The notes: a model not told the origin generated them from the sequence alone. A stretch of DNA of 64,000 bases from Pseudomonas sp. LS1212 (GCF_024741815.1 NZ_CP102951.1:3982001-4046000); one strand, 5' to 3'; shown: positions 7,508 through 19,531, numbered from the stretch's first letter. Program-made: numbers and translations.

Positions 7508-8134
7508 ATGCACTCTGTTTTTATTGTCGACGATCATCCGGTCATTCGCCTGGCGGTTCGTATGTTGTTGGAAAACGAGGGCTACCGCGTCATCGGAGAG
7601 TCCGATAATGGGGTAGACGCCATGCAAATGGTTCGCGAGTGCGTGCCGGACCTGATCATTCTGGACATCAGCATTCCCAAGCTCGATGGCCTGGAAGTTC
7701 TGGCCCGCTTCAACTCAATGAATATTCCATTGAAGATACTGGTGCTGACCGCCCAGAGCCCTGCGCTGTTTGCCATCCGCTGCATGCAGTCGGGGGCCTC
7801 CGGCTACGTCTGCAAACAGGAAGACCTCAGTGAACTGCTCAGCGCCATCAAGGCTGTATTGTCGGGTTACAACTACTTTCCGAGCCAGGCCCTCAACGCT
7901 GTCCGTCAGGATGATGGTCCGCAAACGGACGCAGAGCGGTTCAAGCTGGTGAATGATCGGGAACTCATGGTCCTGCAACTTTTTGCTCAAGGGCGAACAA
8001 ACAAGGAAATTGCCAAGGGCATGTTTCTAAGCAACAAGACTGTCAGCACATACAAAAAGCGACTGATGCAAAAACTCCACGCCAGCACTCTGGTGGAACT
8101 TATCGAGATAGCCAAACGCAACGCGTTGGTGTGA
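7508..8134 (+). CDS. LuxR/FixJ-family response regulator, BvgA/RocA-like
   Basis: A 208-residue transcription factor. The N-terminal receiver has the acidic residues in FIVDDHPVIR, the phosphoacceptor D53 in LIILDISIPKLDG, and a downstream lysine (VCKQED). The C-terminal LuxR-type helix-turn-helix occupies about 145-205 (GRTNKEIAKGMFLSNKTVSTYKKRLMQKL, quoted only in part as the recognition region NKEIA and NKTVSTYKKRL). I start it at the ATG at 7508, which gives the classic BvgA-type opening MHSVFIVDDHP. The frame extends upstream without family features. Its stop overlaps the possible GTG of the next gene, so it is cotranscribed with the BvgS-like kinase that very likely phosphorylates it. 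Confidence 0.88.
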   Translation: MHSVFIVDDHPVIRLAVRMLLENEGYRVIGESDNGVDAMQMVRECVPDLIILDISIPKLDGLEVLARFNSMNIPLKILVLTAQSPALFAIRCMQSGASGYVCKQEDLSELLSAIKAVLSGYNYFPSQALNAVRQDDGPQTDAERFKLVNDRELMVLQLFAQGRTNKEIAKGMFLSNKTVSTYKKRLMQKLHASTLVELIEIAKRNALV

Positions 8135-8142
8135 GAGCGAAA

Positions 8143-10076
8143 ATGCATAGGCGCTCGAACCTTCACTGGCTTCTGGTCACGGGCTTGTGCGTGAGCATCC
8201 CGACTTTTGCAGCACCCGCCCCTGTGGCACATTACGCACTGCTCAGCCGGACCGGTACGGCAAAACTCGACGTCGCCTTGACTCCTGCGCAGCAACACTG
8301 GTTGCAAGGCAAGCACGAACTGGTACTGGGTACATCGGCGCCCGATTACCCTCCTTTCGACATGACGCCCAGCGGCCGCGACTACGAGGGGCTCACCGCC
8401 GACTATGCCGGGCTGATCGCCAGCAGTCTGGCCATCCCGGTTCGCGTCGAGCGCTACCCCGACCGTGCAGCTGCCGTGCAAGCACTGGTCGATGGCGCCA
8501 TCGACATGCTGGGCAGCGCCAATGGATTCGAGGCCGCGTCAAAGGCCATAGCCCTGTCGACGCCTTACGCCGTAGACCAACCGGTACTGGTCACCCGCGA
8601 GGACGAAACCCGGTCCGTGGTACGTGAACTTTCCGGCCTGCGCCTGAGCATGGTGTACCACTATTTGCCACAGTCGGAAGTCGAGACCAGCTATCCCGGG
8701 GCGTCGATTCAGACCTACCCTTCCTATCAGAATGCCCTCAATGCGGTAGCCTTTGATCAGGCCGATGTTTTTCTGGGCGACACCCTCTCGACCCACTACC
8801 TGATCAACCAGGGCTACCTCAAGAACGTAAAAATGGCCAACTTCGGCAAGCATGAGCCAGTGGGTTTCAGTTTTGCGTTGCGTAGAGACGACCAGACACT
8901 GCTACAGATCATCAACGCTACCCTGAGCGCCGTACCCGCGAACATTCGCCAGAGCATTTTCAAACGCTGGGGTGCAGGCAGCGACATACTGCTGACCGAC
9001 CACAAGCTGCAACTGTCCCGGCGAGAAGAGCGCTGGCTAGCGCGCAACCCGGTGGTGCGCGTGGTGGTGGCGGAGAACTTCGCGCCGCTCTCGTTTCTTG
9101 ATGGCGCAGGCAACTTTCGCGGCATCAGCGCCGACTTGCTGGAGCTGATCCGCCTGCGTACGGGCCTGCGCTTCGAGGTCCAGCGCAGCGGTGCCATCAG
9201 CGACATGATCGAGCGAGTAACCCAAGGCAAGGCCGACCTGATCGCCACGATCGTCTCGAGCCCGGAACGCGAGGCGCAGCTCGATATCAGCCGCCCCTAC
9301 CTGGAGAACTCCCATGTACTGCTGACACGCAAGGGCCCCGAGCGCCCCATGCACCTGGACATGCTGGCCAACCAACGCCTGGCGATCAGCCGAGGCAACC
9401 CCCTGGTCAACTACCTGCGCCAGCATTATCCACAGATACAGCTTATTGAAGCCGAAGATGAAATGGGCACGGCGACGCTCCTGGCCGATGGCCAGGTCGA
9501 TGCAGCCGTCAACTCGCTGATCATCGCCAATTACATCATCGCATCGCCCCGGTTTCAGGACACGCTGGTCATCAGCTCGACGATCGGCACCGAGCAGGCG
9601 GCCTTCTCGTTGGCCACCGCCCGTGGCGCCGATGAGCTGAGCAGCATTCTCGACAAGGCCTTGCTGAGTATCGCGCCCGACGAACTTGGCATCATCAACA
9701 GCCGCTGGCGCGGCTACAGCCCCGCCGTCGACTCCTACTGGCGCAGGCATCAGCGCCTGATCTACCAGATCATCCTCGGCACCGGCCTGTTGCTGCTGCT
9801 GTCCCTGGCCTGGAATGGCTATATGCGTCGGCAGATCAAACAACGCGAGCTGGCCGAGCGCGCGCTCAGCGATCAACTGGTGTTCATGCGCGCACTGGTC
9901 AATGGCACGCCCCACCCCATCTATGTGCGTGATCGCCAGGGCTTGCTGCAGACCTGCAATGACAGCTACTTGCACGCCTTTTCCTGCCGGCGCGAGGAGG
10001 TCGTCGGCAAGACCGTGCTCGAGGGTGTGCTGGACGACAAACAACAGGCAGCCCAGTTTCACGCCGACTATTTGCG

Positions 10077-10080
<4 letters not shown>
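8143..10080 (+). pseudogene. BvgS-like hybrid sensor kinase, N-terminal part (periplasmic sensor and half of a PAS domain), frameshifted
   Basis: The first part of a BvgS-type sensor. It has a signal peptide (VTGLCVSIPTFAAPA), two tandem periplasmic solute-binding (Venus flytrap) domains at about 40-270 and 285-530, a membrane segment near 545-565 (IILGTGLLLLLSLAW), and the start of a PAS domain. The reading frame ends at TGA 10078-10080 in the middle of that PAS domain. The remainder (histidine kinase, receiver, Hpt) continues in the -1 frame from 10077. One G missing from the GG at 10076-10077 explains it: an extra G would join the two into one protein of about 1,225 residues, the normal BvgS/RocS size. 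I prefer the ATG at 8143 over the GTG at 8131. The break may be a real mutation or a base-calling error in a short G run. Confidence 0.75.
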
Positions 10081-11822
<1,742 letters not shown>

Positions 11823-11919
11823 ACAGACGGCATCGCGCCACAGAGTTTCAGAACGCTTCGCTGGGGTTTAACTATGCTCAAAAACTGCAGTGGACCTTAT
11901 CTTCCGGTAGAGATCTGCT

Positions 11920-14895
11920 ATGCCCAGCACCGAGCAGCGCCGCTTTCCCTTGCACGTGCACATCAGTGCCATGTTCACTTTTCTTTTATTGCTGACCGGG
12001 ATCATGCTCGGCTTGTTCAACTATCGACAGAACAGCGATTTGATCCTGTCCAGCAGTGAACAGCTGTTTACACGCATCGAAGAAGAAGTCCGGCTTGACC
12101 TGCAACATACCTATCAGCCCATCCGCCACCTGCTCAGCCTGCTGGCTACCAGCGACAACACGGGCGCTGCCGACCTGCGGCAACGCCTTGCACTGCTCAG
12201 GCCATTCAGCCAGGCGCTGACCGACAACCCCAACCTCGCATCGCTCTATACCGGCTACAGCGATGGCGACTTCTTCATGGTCCGCCCTCTGCGCACCGCG
12301 CTATCGCAGGCGGCCTTCCAGGCACCGTCGAACGCCGCCTTCCAGGTCTGGAGCATCGAGCGCGAAACAGACGGCAGCATGCATTCCAGATCGCTGCTGT
12401 TCGATCGGGACCTGAACCAGATCGCTGCTCGCGACATCACCGACGAACGCTACGATCCACGCAACCGTCCCTGGTTCAACCAGGCCAGTACCGAGCTGGA
12501 CCAGATCACGACTGCCCCCTACGTATTCTTTTCCACTCGCGATGTCGGCACTACCCTGGCCCGGCGTGCCAGCAGTACCGTGGTACTGGGCGCCGACCTG
12601 ACACTGGCGGACTTGAGCGCCACCCTCGCCAGGCACCGGGTCACGCCCGGAACACAGGTCGTGCTGTTCGATGAAGCGAACAATGCGGTGGCCTATCCCG
12701 AGAGTGACAAGCTGATCATTGAAACCGGGACCGCCCATCTGATCAAGGCACAGGACCTGCACCCGGTAATCAAGCAATGGCTGGAGCAAGGCTCGGCCAC
12801 CAATCGTCGCCTGGAGGCTGACGGCCGCGAGTGGGTGATTTCTCGCAGCCATATGGCAGAAGGAGGGCCTCGCGGCCTCGAACTGGCTCTGCTGGTTCCC
12901 GAGGATGAGTTATTGGCCGACGCCTACCAGCTGCGTTGGCGCGGCGCGCTGCTCACCCTCGGCATCCTGCTGCTGTGCCTGCCTCTGGGCTGGCTGATCT
13001 CCAGGATCCTGGTCAGGCCATTGCGCTCGCTGGTTCAGGAAGCCGATGCCATCCGCAGCTTCAACTTCAATTACCCGCTGACCCGACGCTCCCCGGTCCT
13101 GGAGGTCGACCAACTGACCGTTTCGATGCAGCGGATGAAACAGACCCTGGCGAGCTTCTTCGAAATCACCGCCAGCCTCAGCGCAGAGACGCGCTTCGCA
13201 CCGCTGCTGCAGCGTATCTTGCAGGAGACCGTGAGTATCAGTCAGGCCCAGGCAGGCCTGATCTACCTGCTCGACAGCAGCAACGGGCAGATGGAACCCA
13301 ACCGGTTGATCATCAACGGTGTGTTGCACGACCCCAAGTCGCTGGGTATCGAAAGCCACTCCCCGGACGAGGCGCACACCCCAGCCTGGCTGAAGTTGCT
13401 CAACCGCGAACGCGACAGCCTGGTCGCGGCTGTGGGGTTCGACCAGGCCGGCGACCTGCGCGAAATACTGCATGAACTCGAGAGCCCGCGTGTTCATCTG
13501 GTCGGCATCCGCCTGCACAATCGCAGCAATGAAACGGTCGGTGTACTCGTTCTGCTGCACCAGGACACCGGCGCCTCCACCGATCTGGACAAGCTCAGGC
13601 ATGATCGCATCGCCTTCATCCAGGCGGTCTCCGGCGCAGCGGCAGCGTGTATCGAAAGCCATCGCATGCAAGCGCGGCAACAGCAGCTGCTCGACTCGTT
13701 CATACAGATCATTGCCGGTGCAATCGATGCCAAGAGCCCCTACACCGGCGGGCATTGCCAGCGGGTACCGGCGTTGACGCTGATGCTCGCGCGGGCAGCG
13801 GCAGACAGCCAGGCGCCGGAATTCAGCCAGTATCAACCCACCGACGAAGAATGGGAGGCACTGCATATCGCGGCCTGGCTGCATGATTGCGGCAAGGTCA
13901 CCACCCCTGAATATGTCGTCGACAAGGCGACCAAGCTGGAAACCCTGTACGACCGCATCCATGAGGTACGCACCCGTTTCGAAGTGCTCAAGCGCGACGT
14001 CTGGGTCGACTATTGGCAAGCGCTGGCCCAGGGTGCCGAAGAACCCTCCCAGGCCATCGCGCGCGATACCCGGCTTGCCAGCCTGGACGACGACTTTGCC
14101 TTCATCGCCCAAAGCAATCTGGGTGGTGAATACATGGATGAAGGCAGCCAGCAGCGTCTGCGCCAGATCGCCGGGCGCACCTGGCTGCGTACCCTGGACG
14201 ATCGGGTGGGGGTTTCCTGGGAAGAAAACCTGCGCCAGGCACGCACGCCGCCCTCCCCGTTGCCGACCCTGGAACCCCTGTTGGCAGACAAGCCCGAGCA
14301 TCTGTTCGAACGCCCCGCCAGCGAACAGATCGCCGACGACAACCCCTGGGGCTTCAAGCTCGATGTCCCGCTGTACAAGTTCAATCGCGGCGAGTTGTAC
14401 AACCTGAGCGTTGGCCGCGGCACCCTGACCGAGGAGGAGCGCTACCTCATCAATCACCACATGGTGCAAACCATCCTGATGCTCAGCCAGCTACCCTTCC
14501 CCAGTCATCTGCAGAGCGTTCCGGAGATTGCCGGCGGCCATCACGAAAAAATGGACGGCACCGGCTATCCCAAGCGCCTCAAGCGTGAGGACATGAGCCT
14601 GCCGGCCCGAATGATGGCTATCGCCGATATCTTCGAGGCGCTGACAGCCACAGACCGTCCTTACAAGAAAGGCAAGACCTTGAGCGAAGCATTGTCGATC
14701 ATGGCGAGCATGTGCCGTGACGCCCATATCGATCCGCAGCTGTTTCAGCTGTTCGTCGAGTCGGAGATAGCGCTGCAATACGGGCGAATTTATCTGGATA
14801 GCCAACAAATCGACGAAATCGATGTGGCCGCCTTGCTCGACAAGGCCGGGCTCGGTGCGCGCAAAGAGGCTGCCAGTGGCGGGGCTGTAACCTGA
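11920..14895 (+). CDS. Cache-HAMP-GAF-HD-GYP signalling protein, probable c-di-GMP phosphodiesterase
   Basis: A 991-residue inner-membrane sensor. Order: membrane segment at about 15-33, periplasmic double-Cache-like region 35-335, membrane segment 340-362, HAMP, GAF-like domain about 415-590, then an HD-GYP output. The HD pair is H655-D656 in AWLHDCGK, and the HHExxDGxGYP motif is at 874-884 (HHEKMDGTGYP). Both are intact, so hydrolysis of cyclic di-GMP is expected. The distance between HD and HHE is about 219 residues against roughly 60 in ordinary HD-GYP proteins, so about 150 residues are inserted (about 690-835). It follows the BvgS-like genes by 97 bases in the same direction. In RocS-type systems a phosphodiesterase is also encoded beside the kinase, although there it is an EAL protein. 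Confidence 0.85.
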   Translation: MPSTEQRRFPLHVHISAMFTFLLLLTGIMLGLFNYRQNSDLILSSSEQLFTRIEEEVRLDLQHTYQPIRHLLSLLATSDNTGAADLRQRLALLRPFSQALTDNPNLASLYTGYSDGDFFMVRPLRTALSQAAFQAPSNAAFQVWSIERETDGSMHSRSLLFDRDLNQIAARDITDERYDPRNRPWFNQASTELDQITTAPYVFFSTRDVGTTLARRASSTVVLGADLTLADLSATLARHRVTPGTQVVLFDEANNAVAYPESDKLIIETGTAHLIKAQDLHPVIKQWLEQGSATNRRLEADGREWVISRSHMAEGGPRGLELALLVPEDELLADAYQLRWRGALLTLGILLLCLPLGWLISRILVRPLRSLVQEADAIRSFNFNYPLTRRSPVLEVDQLTVSMQRMKQTLASFFEITASLSAETRFAPLLQRILQETVSISQAQAGLIYLLDSSNGQMEPNRLIINGVLHDPKSLGIESHSPDEAHTPAWLKLLNRERDSLVAAVGFDQAGDLREILHELESPRVHLVGIRLHNRSNETVGVLVLLHQDTGASTDLDKLRHDRIAFIQAVSGAAAACIESHRMQARQQQLLDSFIQIIAGAIDAKSPYTGGHCQRVPALTLMLARAAADSQAPEFSQYQPTDEEWEALHIAAWLHDCGKVTTPEYVVDKATKLETLYDRIHEVRTRFEVLKRDVWVDYWQALAQGAEEPSQAIARDTRLASLDDDFAFIAQSNLGGEYMDEGSQQRLRQIAGRTWLRTLDDRVGVSWEENLRQARTPPSPLPTLEPLLADKPEHLFERPASEQIADDNPWGFKLDVPLYKFNRGELYNLSVGRGTLTEEERYLINHHMVQTILMLSQLPFPSHLQSVPEIAGGHHEKMDGTGYPKRLKREDMSLPARMMAIADIFEALTATDRPYKKGKTLSEALSIMASMCRDAHIDPQLFQLFVESEIALQYGRIYLDSQQIDEIDVAALLDKAGLGARKEAASGGAVT

Positions 14896-14909
14896 GGGAG
14901 GGTGGAGCG

Positions 14910-14938
14910 GGAGCAACGACCGGACAGGTCGTTGCTCC
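14910..14938. terminator. Hairpin between convergent genes (12-bp perfect stem, loop GGACA)
   Basis: GGAGCAACGACC (14910-14921) pairs perfectly with 14927-14938. It lies between the ends of the HD-GYP gene and yggL, where a bidirectional terminator is expected. No T-run follows on either side, so it is a T-less hairpin at best. Confidence 0.5.
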
Positions 14939-14946
14939 GTCTGGCA

Positions 14947-15291
14947 TCAGGCGACCGGATTGATCGGCTTTTCCGGGTACCATACGTCCAGCAGCGGGCT
15001 GACTTCGACGCTGGTCAGTTCGCTACGGGCCTTGAGCCAGGCTTCGACCGTGGTGCGCTGTTCTTCGCTGACCGAACCACGCTTGCCCAGGCAAACCAGA
15101 CCGTAGTCATCGCCGCCCACGTAGCCGAGGCCATTGGCCTCCATGGCCTCTTTAAGGAATGCGTCGAGGAAGGCGTCAATAGCTTCTTCAGCCAGATCTT
15201 CTTTGAAGTCCAGGTTCAGCTCAAAACCCAGCTCCTGGAATTCATCCACGCAGAGTTTTTTGCGCAGACGCTGGGAACGGTTAGTGGCCAT
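14947..15291 (-). CDS. yggL: YggL family protein (50S ribosome-binding, DUF469)
   Basis: A 114-residue protein beginning MATNRSQRLRKKLCVDEFQELGFEL, cut here to its recognisable core RLRKKL..DEFQELGF, which is typical of YggL/DUF469. It contains the conserved acidic middle (EEAIDAFLDAFL) and GYVGGDDYG. YggL binds the 50S ribosomal subunit; its purpose is still unclear. I start at the ATG at 15291, with GAGG eight bases upstream; the frame opens 33 bases earlier without family similarity. It is monocistronic and convergent with the HD-GYP gene. Confidence 0.88.
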   Translation of the reverse strand: MATNRSQRLRKKLCVDEFQELGFELNLDFKEDLAEEAIDAFLDAFLKEAMEANGLGYVGGDDYGLVCLGKRGSVSEEQRTTVEAWLKARSELTSVEVSPLLDVWYPEKPINPVA

Positions 15292-15525
15292 GAAACAATC
15301 CTCTTGAGTAATATCGCGCGGCACTTTACCAGTTTCAGCCGGTCAATGCCTGACTCTGTGGGACAAAGCAGCCCCGCAACGCAAAAAAAACGCCATCGAT
15401 GCACCTCGTTCGGGCACAAGCCCGCCCAGCTTGGGGCATAATGGCCGCTACATTTATTCGTGTTGGGGCTTGCTTTTTTCATGCCCTCGCTTTTTTTACC
15501 CCTCGCCTGCAGGGTTTTACTTCAA

Positions 15526-16989
15526 ATGATCAAGTCTTTACGCCCACTGCTTATCGCCGGCCTGCTGCTGCCGCTGGCCCTGCCTGTCAACGCCGCCCCG
15601 CTGAACACTACGCTGTCGCCCAAGGTTCAACAGGCCCTGAAGGCCAGCAAATTGCAGGACTCGGCCCTGTCTCTGGTCATGCTGCCGCTCAATGGCCCCG
15701 GCACGCCCACCGTGTTCAACGCAGACGTCTCGGTCAACCCGGCTTCGACCATGAAGCTGGTCACCACCTACGCGGCGCTGGAAATGCTCGGCCCGACCCA
15801 TCAGTGGAAAACCGAGTTTTACACTGACGGCCCGCTGAGCAACGGGACTCTGCAAGGCAACCTGTACCTCAAGGGCGGCGGCGACCCCAAGCTGAACATG
15901 GAAAAGCTCTGGCTGCTGATGCGCGACCTGCGCGCCAACGGCGTGCAGACCGTCACCGGTGATCTGGTCCTGGACCGCAGCCACTTCGTCCAGCCACAAC
16001 TGCCGGCTTTCAATGACGACGGCGGCGACGACAACAAGCCCTTCCTGGTCAAGCCCGACTCGCTGCTGGTCAACCTCAAGGCCCTGCGTTTCATTGCCCG
16101 CAACGACGCAGGCAAGGTGTCGATCTCGGTCGAGCCACCGATCGCCAGCATCCGCATCGACAACCAGGTCAAGGCCCTGAACTCGAACAAATGCACGGGC
16201 AATGTCCGTTACAACCCGGTGACCCAGGCCGACGGCATGAGCGTGACGGTCACCGGCCAACTGGGCAACGGCTGCAGCTCGCAGACCTACCTCTCGCTGC
16301 TTGACCACCCCACCTATGCAGCCGGAGCCGTGCGGGCCATCTGGAGCGAACTGGGCGGCAGCATCCAGGGCCAGAGCCGCGTCGACGTGGTCCCCAAAAA
16401 TGCCCGCCTGCTGGCCCGGGCGTTCTCGCCCGACCTGGTGGAAGTCATTCGCGACATCAACAAATACAGCAACAACACCATGGCCCAGCAATTGTTCCTG
16501 AGCCTCGGTGCGCAGTTTCGCACTGATGCCGACGGCGACGACGCCAAGGCCGCTCAGCGCGTCGTGCGCCAGTGGCTGGCGAAAAAGGGCATCACCGCGC
16601 CACACCTGATCATGGAGAACGGTTCCGGCCTGTCGCGCGCCGAGCGTGTCAGCGCCCGGGAAATGGCCAGCCTGCTGCAAGCCGCGTGGAAGAGCCCCTA
16701 TGCCGCCGAGTTCATCAGCTCGATGCCATTGACCGGTATGGACGGGACCATGCGCAAGCGCCTGAAACGCACCGCCATGACCGGTGAGGCGCACATCAAG
16801 ACCGGCACCCTGAACACCGTTCGGGCCATTGCCGGCTACAGTCGTGACAGCAACGGCAATACCTGGGCAGTGGTCGCCATTCTCAACGACCCACGGCCTT
16901 GGGGCGCTTCTTCGGTGCTCGACCAGGTACTGTTGGACCTGTACCGGCAACCGAAGCTGGCCGACAGCACGGCAGCACTGCAACCCTGA
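15526..16989 (+). CDS. dacB: D-alanyl-D-alanine carboxypeptidase/endopeptidase (PBP4, peptidase S13)
   Basis: A 487-residue periplasmic penicillin-binding protein that trims and cleaves cross-links in peptidoglycan. A signal peptide (LLIAGLLLPLALPVNAAP) comes first. The active-site SxxK is STMK (S74, K77), the SxN motif is SNN in KYSNNTMAQQ, and the KTG box is HIKTGTLN near the C-terminus. I place the start at the ATG at 15526 so that the signal peptide is at the N-terminus; the frame is open to 15460 but would precede it with an extra hydrophobic segment. The length is normal for PBP4. It is monocistronic and convergent with the diguanylate cyclase gene. Confidence 0.92.
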   Translation: MIKSLRPLLIAGLLLPLALPVNAAPLNTTLSPKVQQALKASKLQDSALSLVMLPLNGPGTPTVFNADVSVNPASTMKLVTTYAALEMLGPTHQWKTEFYTDGPLSNGTLQGNLYLKGGGDPKLNMEKLWLLMRDLRANGVQTVTGDLVLDRSHFVQPQLPAFNDDGGDDNKPFLVKPDSLLVNLKALRFIARNDAGKVSISVEPPIASIRIDNQVKALNSNKCTGNVRYNPVTQADGMSVTVTGQLGNGCSSQTYLSLLDHPTYAAGAVRAIWSELGGSIQGQSRVDVVPKNARLLARAFSPDLVEVIRDINKYSNNTMAQQLFLSLGAQFRTDADGDDAKAAQRVVRQWLAKKGITAPHLIMENGSGLSRAERVSAREMASLLQAAWKSPYAAEFISSMPLTGMDGTMRKRLKRTAMTGEAHIKTGTLNTVRAIAGYSRDSNGNTWAVVAILNDPRPWGASSVLDQVLLDLYRQPKLADSTAALQP

Positions 16990-16997
16990 GGCCACAC

Positions 16998-17028
16998 AGC
17001 GCTGCCGGCCCCAGGATCCGGCAGCGCT
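16998..17028. terminator. Hairpin between convergent dacB and the diguanylate cyclase gene
   Basis: AGCGCTGCCGG (16998-17008) and CCGGCAGCGCT (17018-17028) form an 11-bp perfect stem with a nine-base loop. The right arm touches the stop codon of the minus-strand gene. No T-run is present. It may act as a shared transcription end. Confidence 0.45.
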
Positions 17029-19421
17029 TACTCCAGCTCCGATTCGACCCGGTCCCGGCCGCCCTGCTTGGCCGCGTAGACGCCGGAATCGGCCCTGAGC
17101 AACAGCGCATCGGCGCCTTCACCCGCACGCCAGCCGGCGATTCCGAAGCTGGCCGTCACGATCTCCACGTCTTCCACCGGAACGCTGCGCAACCCCTGCC
17201 ACAGTTCGATGGCCAAGGAATAAGCCTGTTCGGCATCGCTGCCCGGGCACAGCACCATGAACTCTTCGCCGCCCAGACGGCAAAACACATCGGTGCGCCG
17301 CAGACGCTGATTGATACGCTGGCACAGGCTCTGCAGGACCCTATCGCCCACGGCATGGCCATACTGGTCGTTGATCCGCTTGAAGTGATCGATATCGAGC
17401 ATGATCACTGCCAGATCCAGATGATCTCGCTGCGCCCGCTCCAATTCCGCCTTCAACCGCTCCTGGAAATAACGGCGGTTGTGGATGCCGGTCAGCGCGT
17501 CGGTCACCGACAAGGCGCGCAGCTCCTCCTCCACCCGTTTCAGGTCGGAAATGTCGGTGAGATACCCATGCCAAAGCGTGCCGCCATCGGGCAAGGGCTC
17601 CGGGGTCGCCTCGCCACGCACCCAACGCAAGCCGCCCAGCGGCAGCTGCACCCGGTACTCCTCGCGCCACGGACTCAGACGCTCGGCCGACAAGCGGATC
17701 GACGCCCGCACCCGTCCCAGATCGTCAGGATGAATTCGCTCGAAAGTGGCCGTCGCGTCGCGCTGCAACAACTGCGGATCGAGCTCATAGATATCGCGCA
17801 AGCCTTCGCTGGCATAACTGAAACAGGACGTGCCATCAGCGTTGAGCTGGAACTGATAAATACCGCCCGGCACTTCGGCGGTCAGTTTCTCCAGCAGGCG
17901 GTCGCGCGCCGCCAGGGCTTCATGGACGCGTTTGCGCTCGGTGACATCGATACAGATTGCCAAATGCCCGACCCACAAACCATGCTCATCGAGCACCGCC
18001 GTGGCCAGCATGTTGGCCGACAGGCCACTGCCGTCCTTGCGTAGCAGCGTCCACTCACGAGGTTCGCGGCCACCGTCTTCGAGCGTTTCGGCGAGCATGG
18101 CCTGGGCTACCGGGACTTCGCGACCGAATCGCTGGCTCAGAATGGTCGCGCGGGCTTGCAACTCTTCTCGCAGAATCAAGTCTTCCAGGGTCAGGCGCCC
18201 CACGACCTCGGCACTGCGGTAGCCGAGCATCAACTCCGCACCGGCGTTGAAGGTACTGATCACCCCACGCAGGTTGGTGGCGATGATTGCCACCTGCGTG
18301 GCTGCATTCAGCACACTGCGCAATTGCCCATGGGTATCGCGCAGCTCCCGCTCGCTGACCCGCAGCTCCGACGTGCGCTGCTCGACCAGGGTCAAGGCAC
18401 GCTGGCGCTGGCTGACCAGGCTGTAGAGCAAGGCGCTGAGCAACAGGCTGAGCAAACCGCCGAAGAGGACGACCGCATTGACCACGGCATAACGATTGGC
18501 CTGCATGAATGCGGTACTGGGCCGGATATCGAGCTGGTAATCGTGATCAGCCATGCGTAGCAGGTGAGTCGCCGCCAAGTGAGTCTGGGCGGCTTCGTTG
18601 GATGACTCGAACAACACCTCGGGCTCGCCATCGGCAGACAGGTCGAGAATCCGTACGAAGAGATTGTCCTGGCTCTGCAGCGGCAGGCCATCGGCCATCA
18701 GTTGGCGCATGCTGATCACCGCCAACACGAATCCTGCCGGATGGGCTTGGGGTGCCTGCGGCGAGAACACCGGTGCGACCATCAATACGCCACGGGCATA
18801 GGCCGGCTCGACCCCGACCAGGTTCAGCGGCGGCGAAACCGCCATGCTCCCCGGCAGCATGGCACGTGCCAGCGTCGCGCGACGCACGTCCTGAGACAGC
18901 AGATCGAAGCCCAGTGGCAATCCCTTCTGGTTTTGCGGCTGCGTATAGAAAACCGGGTAATACTCGGGCTGGGGAGCGGAAGGCACGAGCGAGCCGTCGG
19001 CATCCAGGCCGCCGATGACAAAGCCGGCACCCAACTCATCACGGGCACGCCGCAGGAATTGCTCAAGGTTGCGCTCGGTCACCCGGGGAGACCAGGAGTA
19101 GGCTTGGGTGCGCAACAGCAACGGCCGGGCATAGCCGTTGAATTCCTGACGTGTCACCTCGGTGGCGAACACGAAAAAACGGCGCAGGCCGTCGAGTCGT
19201 TGCTCCTGATCCTCGAACCGCTCTTCAATACGGCTGAAGCGCTCACTTGCGAGCAACTCGAAACGCTGGCGCATTTGTCGCTGATAAAAGTCATGGGTGG
19301 CCAGGGCCAACAAAGCCGTCAGCAGGCCGCCCGCCACGAACGCCAGGACGGCAACGAGCCAAGCAGACACGTCCTCGCTGATAAATCCGAGAATTTTTGG
19401 ACGAACGGCATGCAACGACAT
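17028..19421 (-). CDS. CHASE-PAS-PAS diguanylate cyclase (GGDEF)
   Basis: A membrane sensor of about 797 residues that should make cyclic di-GMP. It has a membrane segment near 20-42, a periplasmic CHASE-like domain (about 80-290, with the YSWSPRV and GFVLAVISM regions), and a second membrane segment near 310-330. A coiled-coil linker, two PAS domains with PAC parts, and a C-terminal GGDEF domain follow. The active site is GGEEF at 717-721. An RxxD inhibitory site (RRTD) lies five residues before it, so both catalysis and product inhibition are expected. No EAL domain is present. The ATG at 19421 is chosen over a TTG two codons earlier. It sits alone between dacB and rlmKL. Confidence 0.9.
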   Translation of the reverse strand: MSLHAVRPKILGFISEDVSAWLVAVLAFVAGGLLTALLALATHDFYQRQMRQRFELLASERFSRIEERFEDQEQRLDGLRRFFVFATEVTRQEFNGYARPLLLRTQAYSWSPRVTERNLEQFLRRARDELGAGFVIGGLDADGSLVPSAPQPEYYPVFYTQPQNQKGLPLGFDLLSQDVRRATLARAMLPGSMAVSPPLNLVGVEPAYARGVLMVAPVFSPQAPQAHPAGFVLAVISMRQLMADGLPLQSQDNLFVRILDLSADGEPEVLFESSNEAAQTHLAATHLLRMADHDYQLDIRPSTAFMQANRYAVVNAVVLFGGLLSLLLSALLYSLVSQRQRALTLVEQRTSELRVSERELRDTHGQLRSVLNAATQVAIIATNLRGVISTFNAGAELMLGYRSAEVVGRLTLEDLILREELQARATILSQRFGREVPVAQAMLAETLEDGGREPREWTLLRKDGSGLSANMLATAVLDEHGLWVGHLAICIDVTERKRVHEALAARDRLLEKLTAEVPGGIYQFQLNADGTSCFSYASEGLRDIYELDPQLLQRDATATFERIHPDDLGRVRASIRLSAERLSPWREEYRVQLPLGGLRWVRGEATPEPLPDGGTLWHGYLTDISDLKRVEEELRALSVTDALTGIHNRRYFQERLKAELERAQRDHLDLAVIMLDIDHFKRINDQYGHAVGDRVLQSLCQRINQRLRRTDVFCRLGGEEFMVLCPGSDAEQAYSLAIELWQGLRSVPVEDVEIVTASFGIAGWRAGEGADALLLRADSGVYAAKQGGRDRVESELE

Positions 19422-19531
19422 AAGCAAAACTCACAGCGCCGGCGTGCTTGGGTTCACATTGGCTTTGCTACAGTTATAGCCATTGGCCACTACCTTGCCT
19501 AGTCGTCCCTTGCGCGAAAAATGCGACCAGC

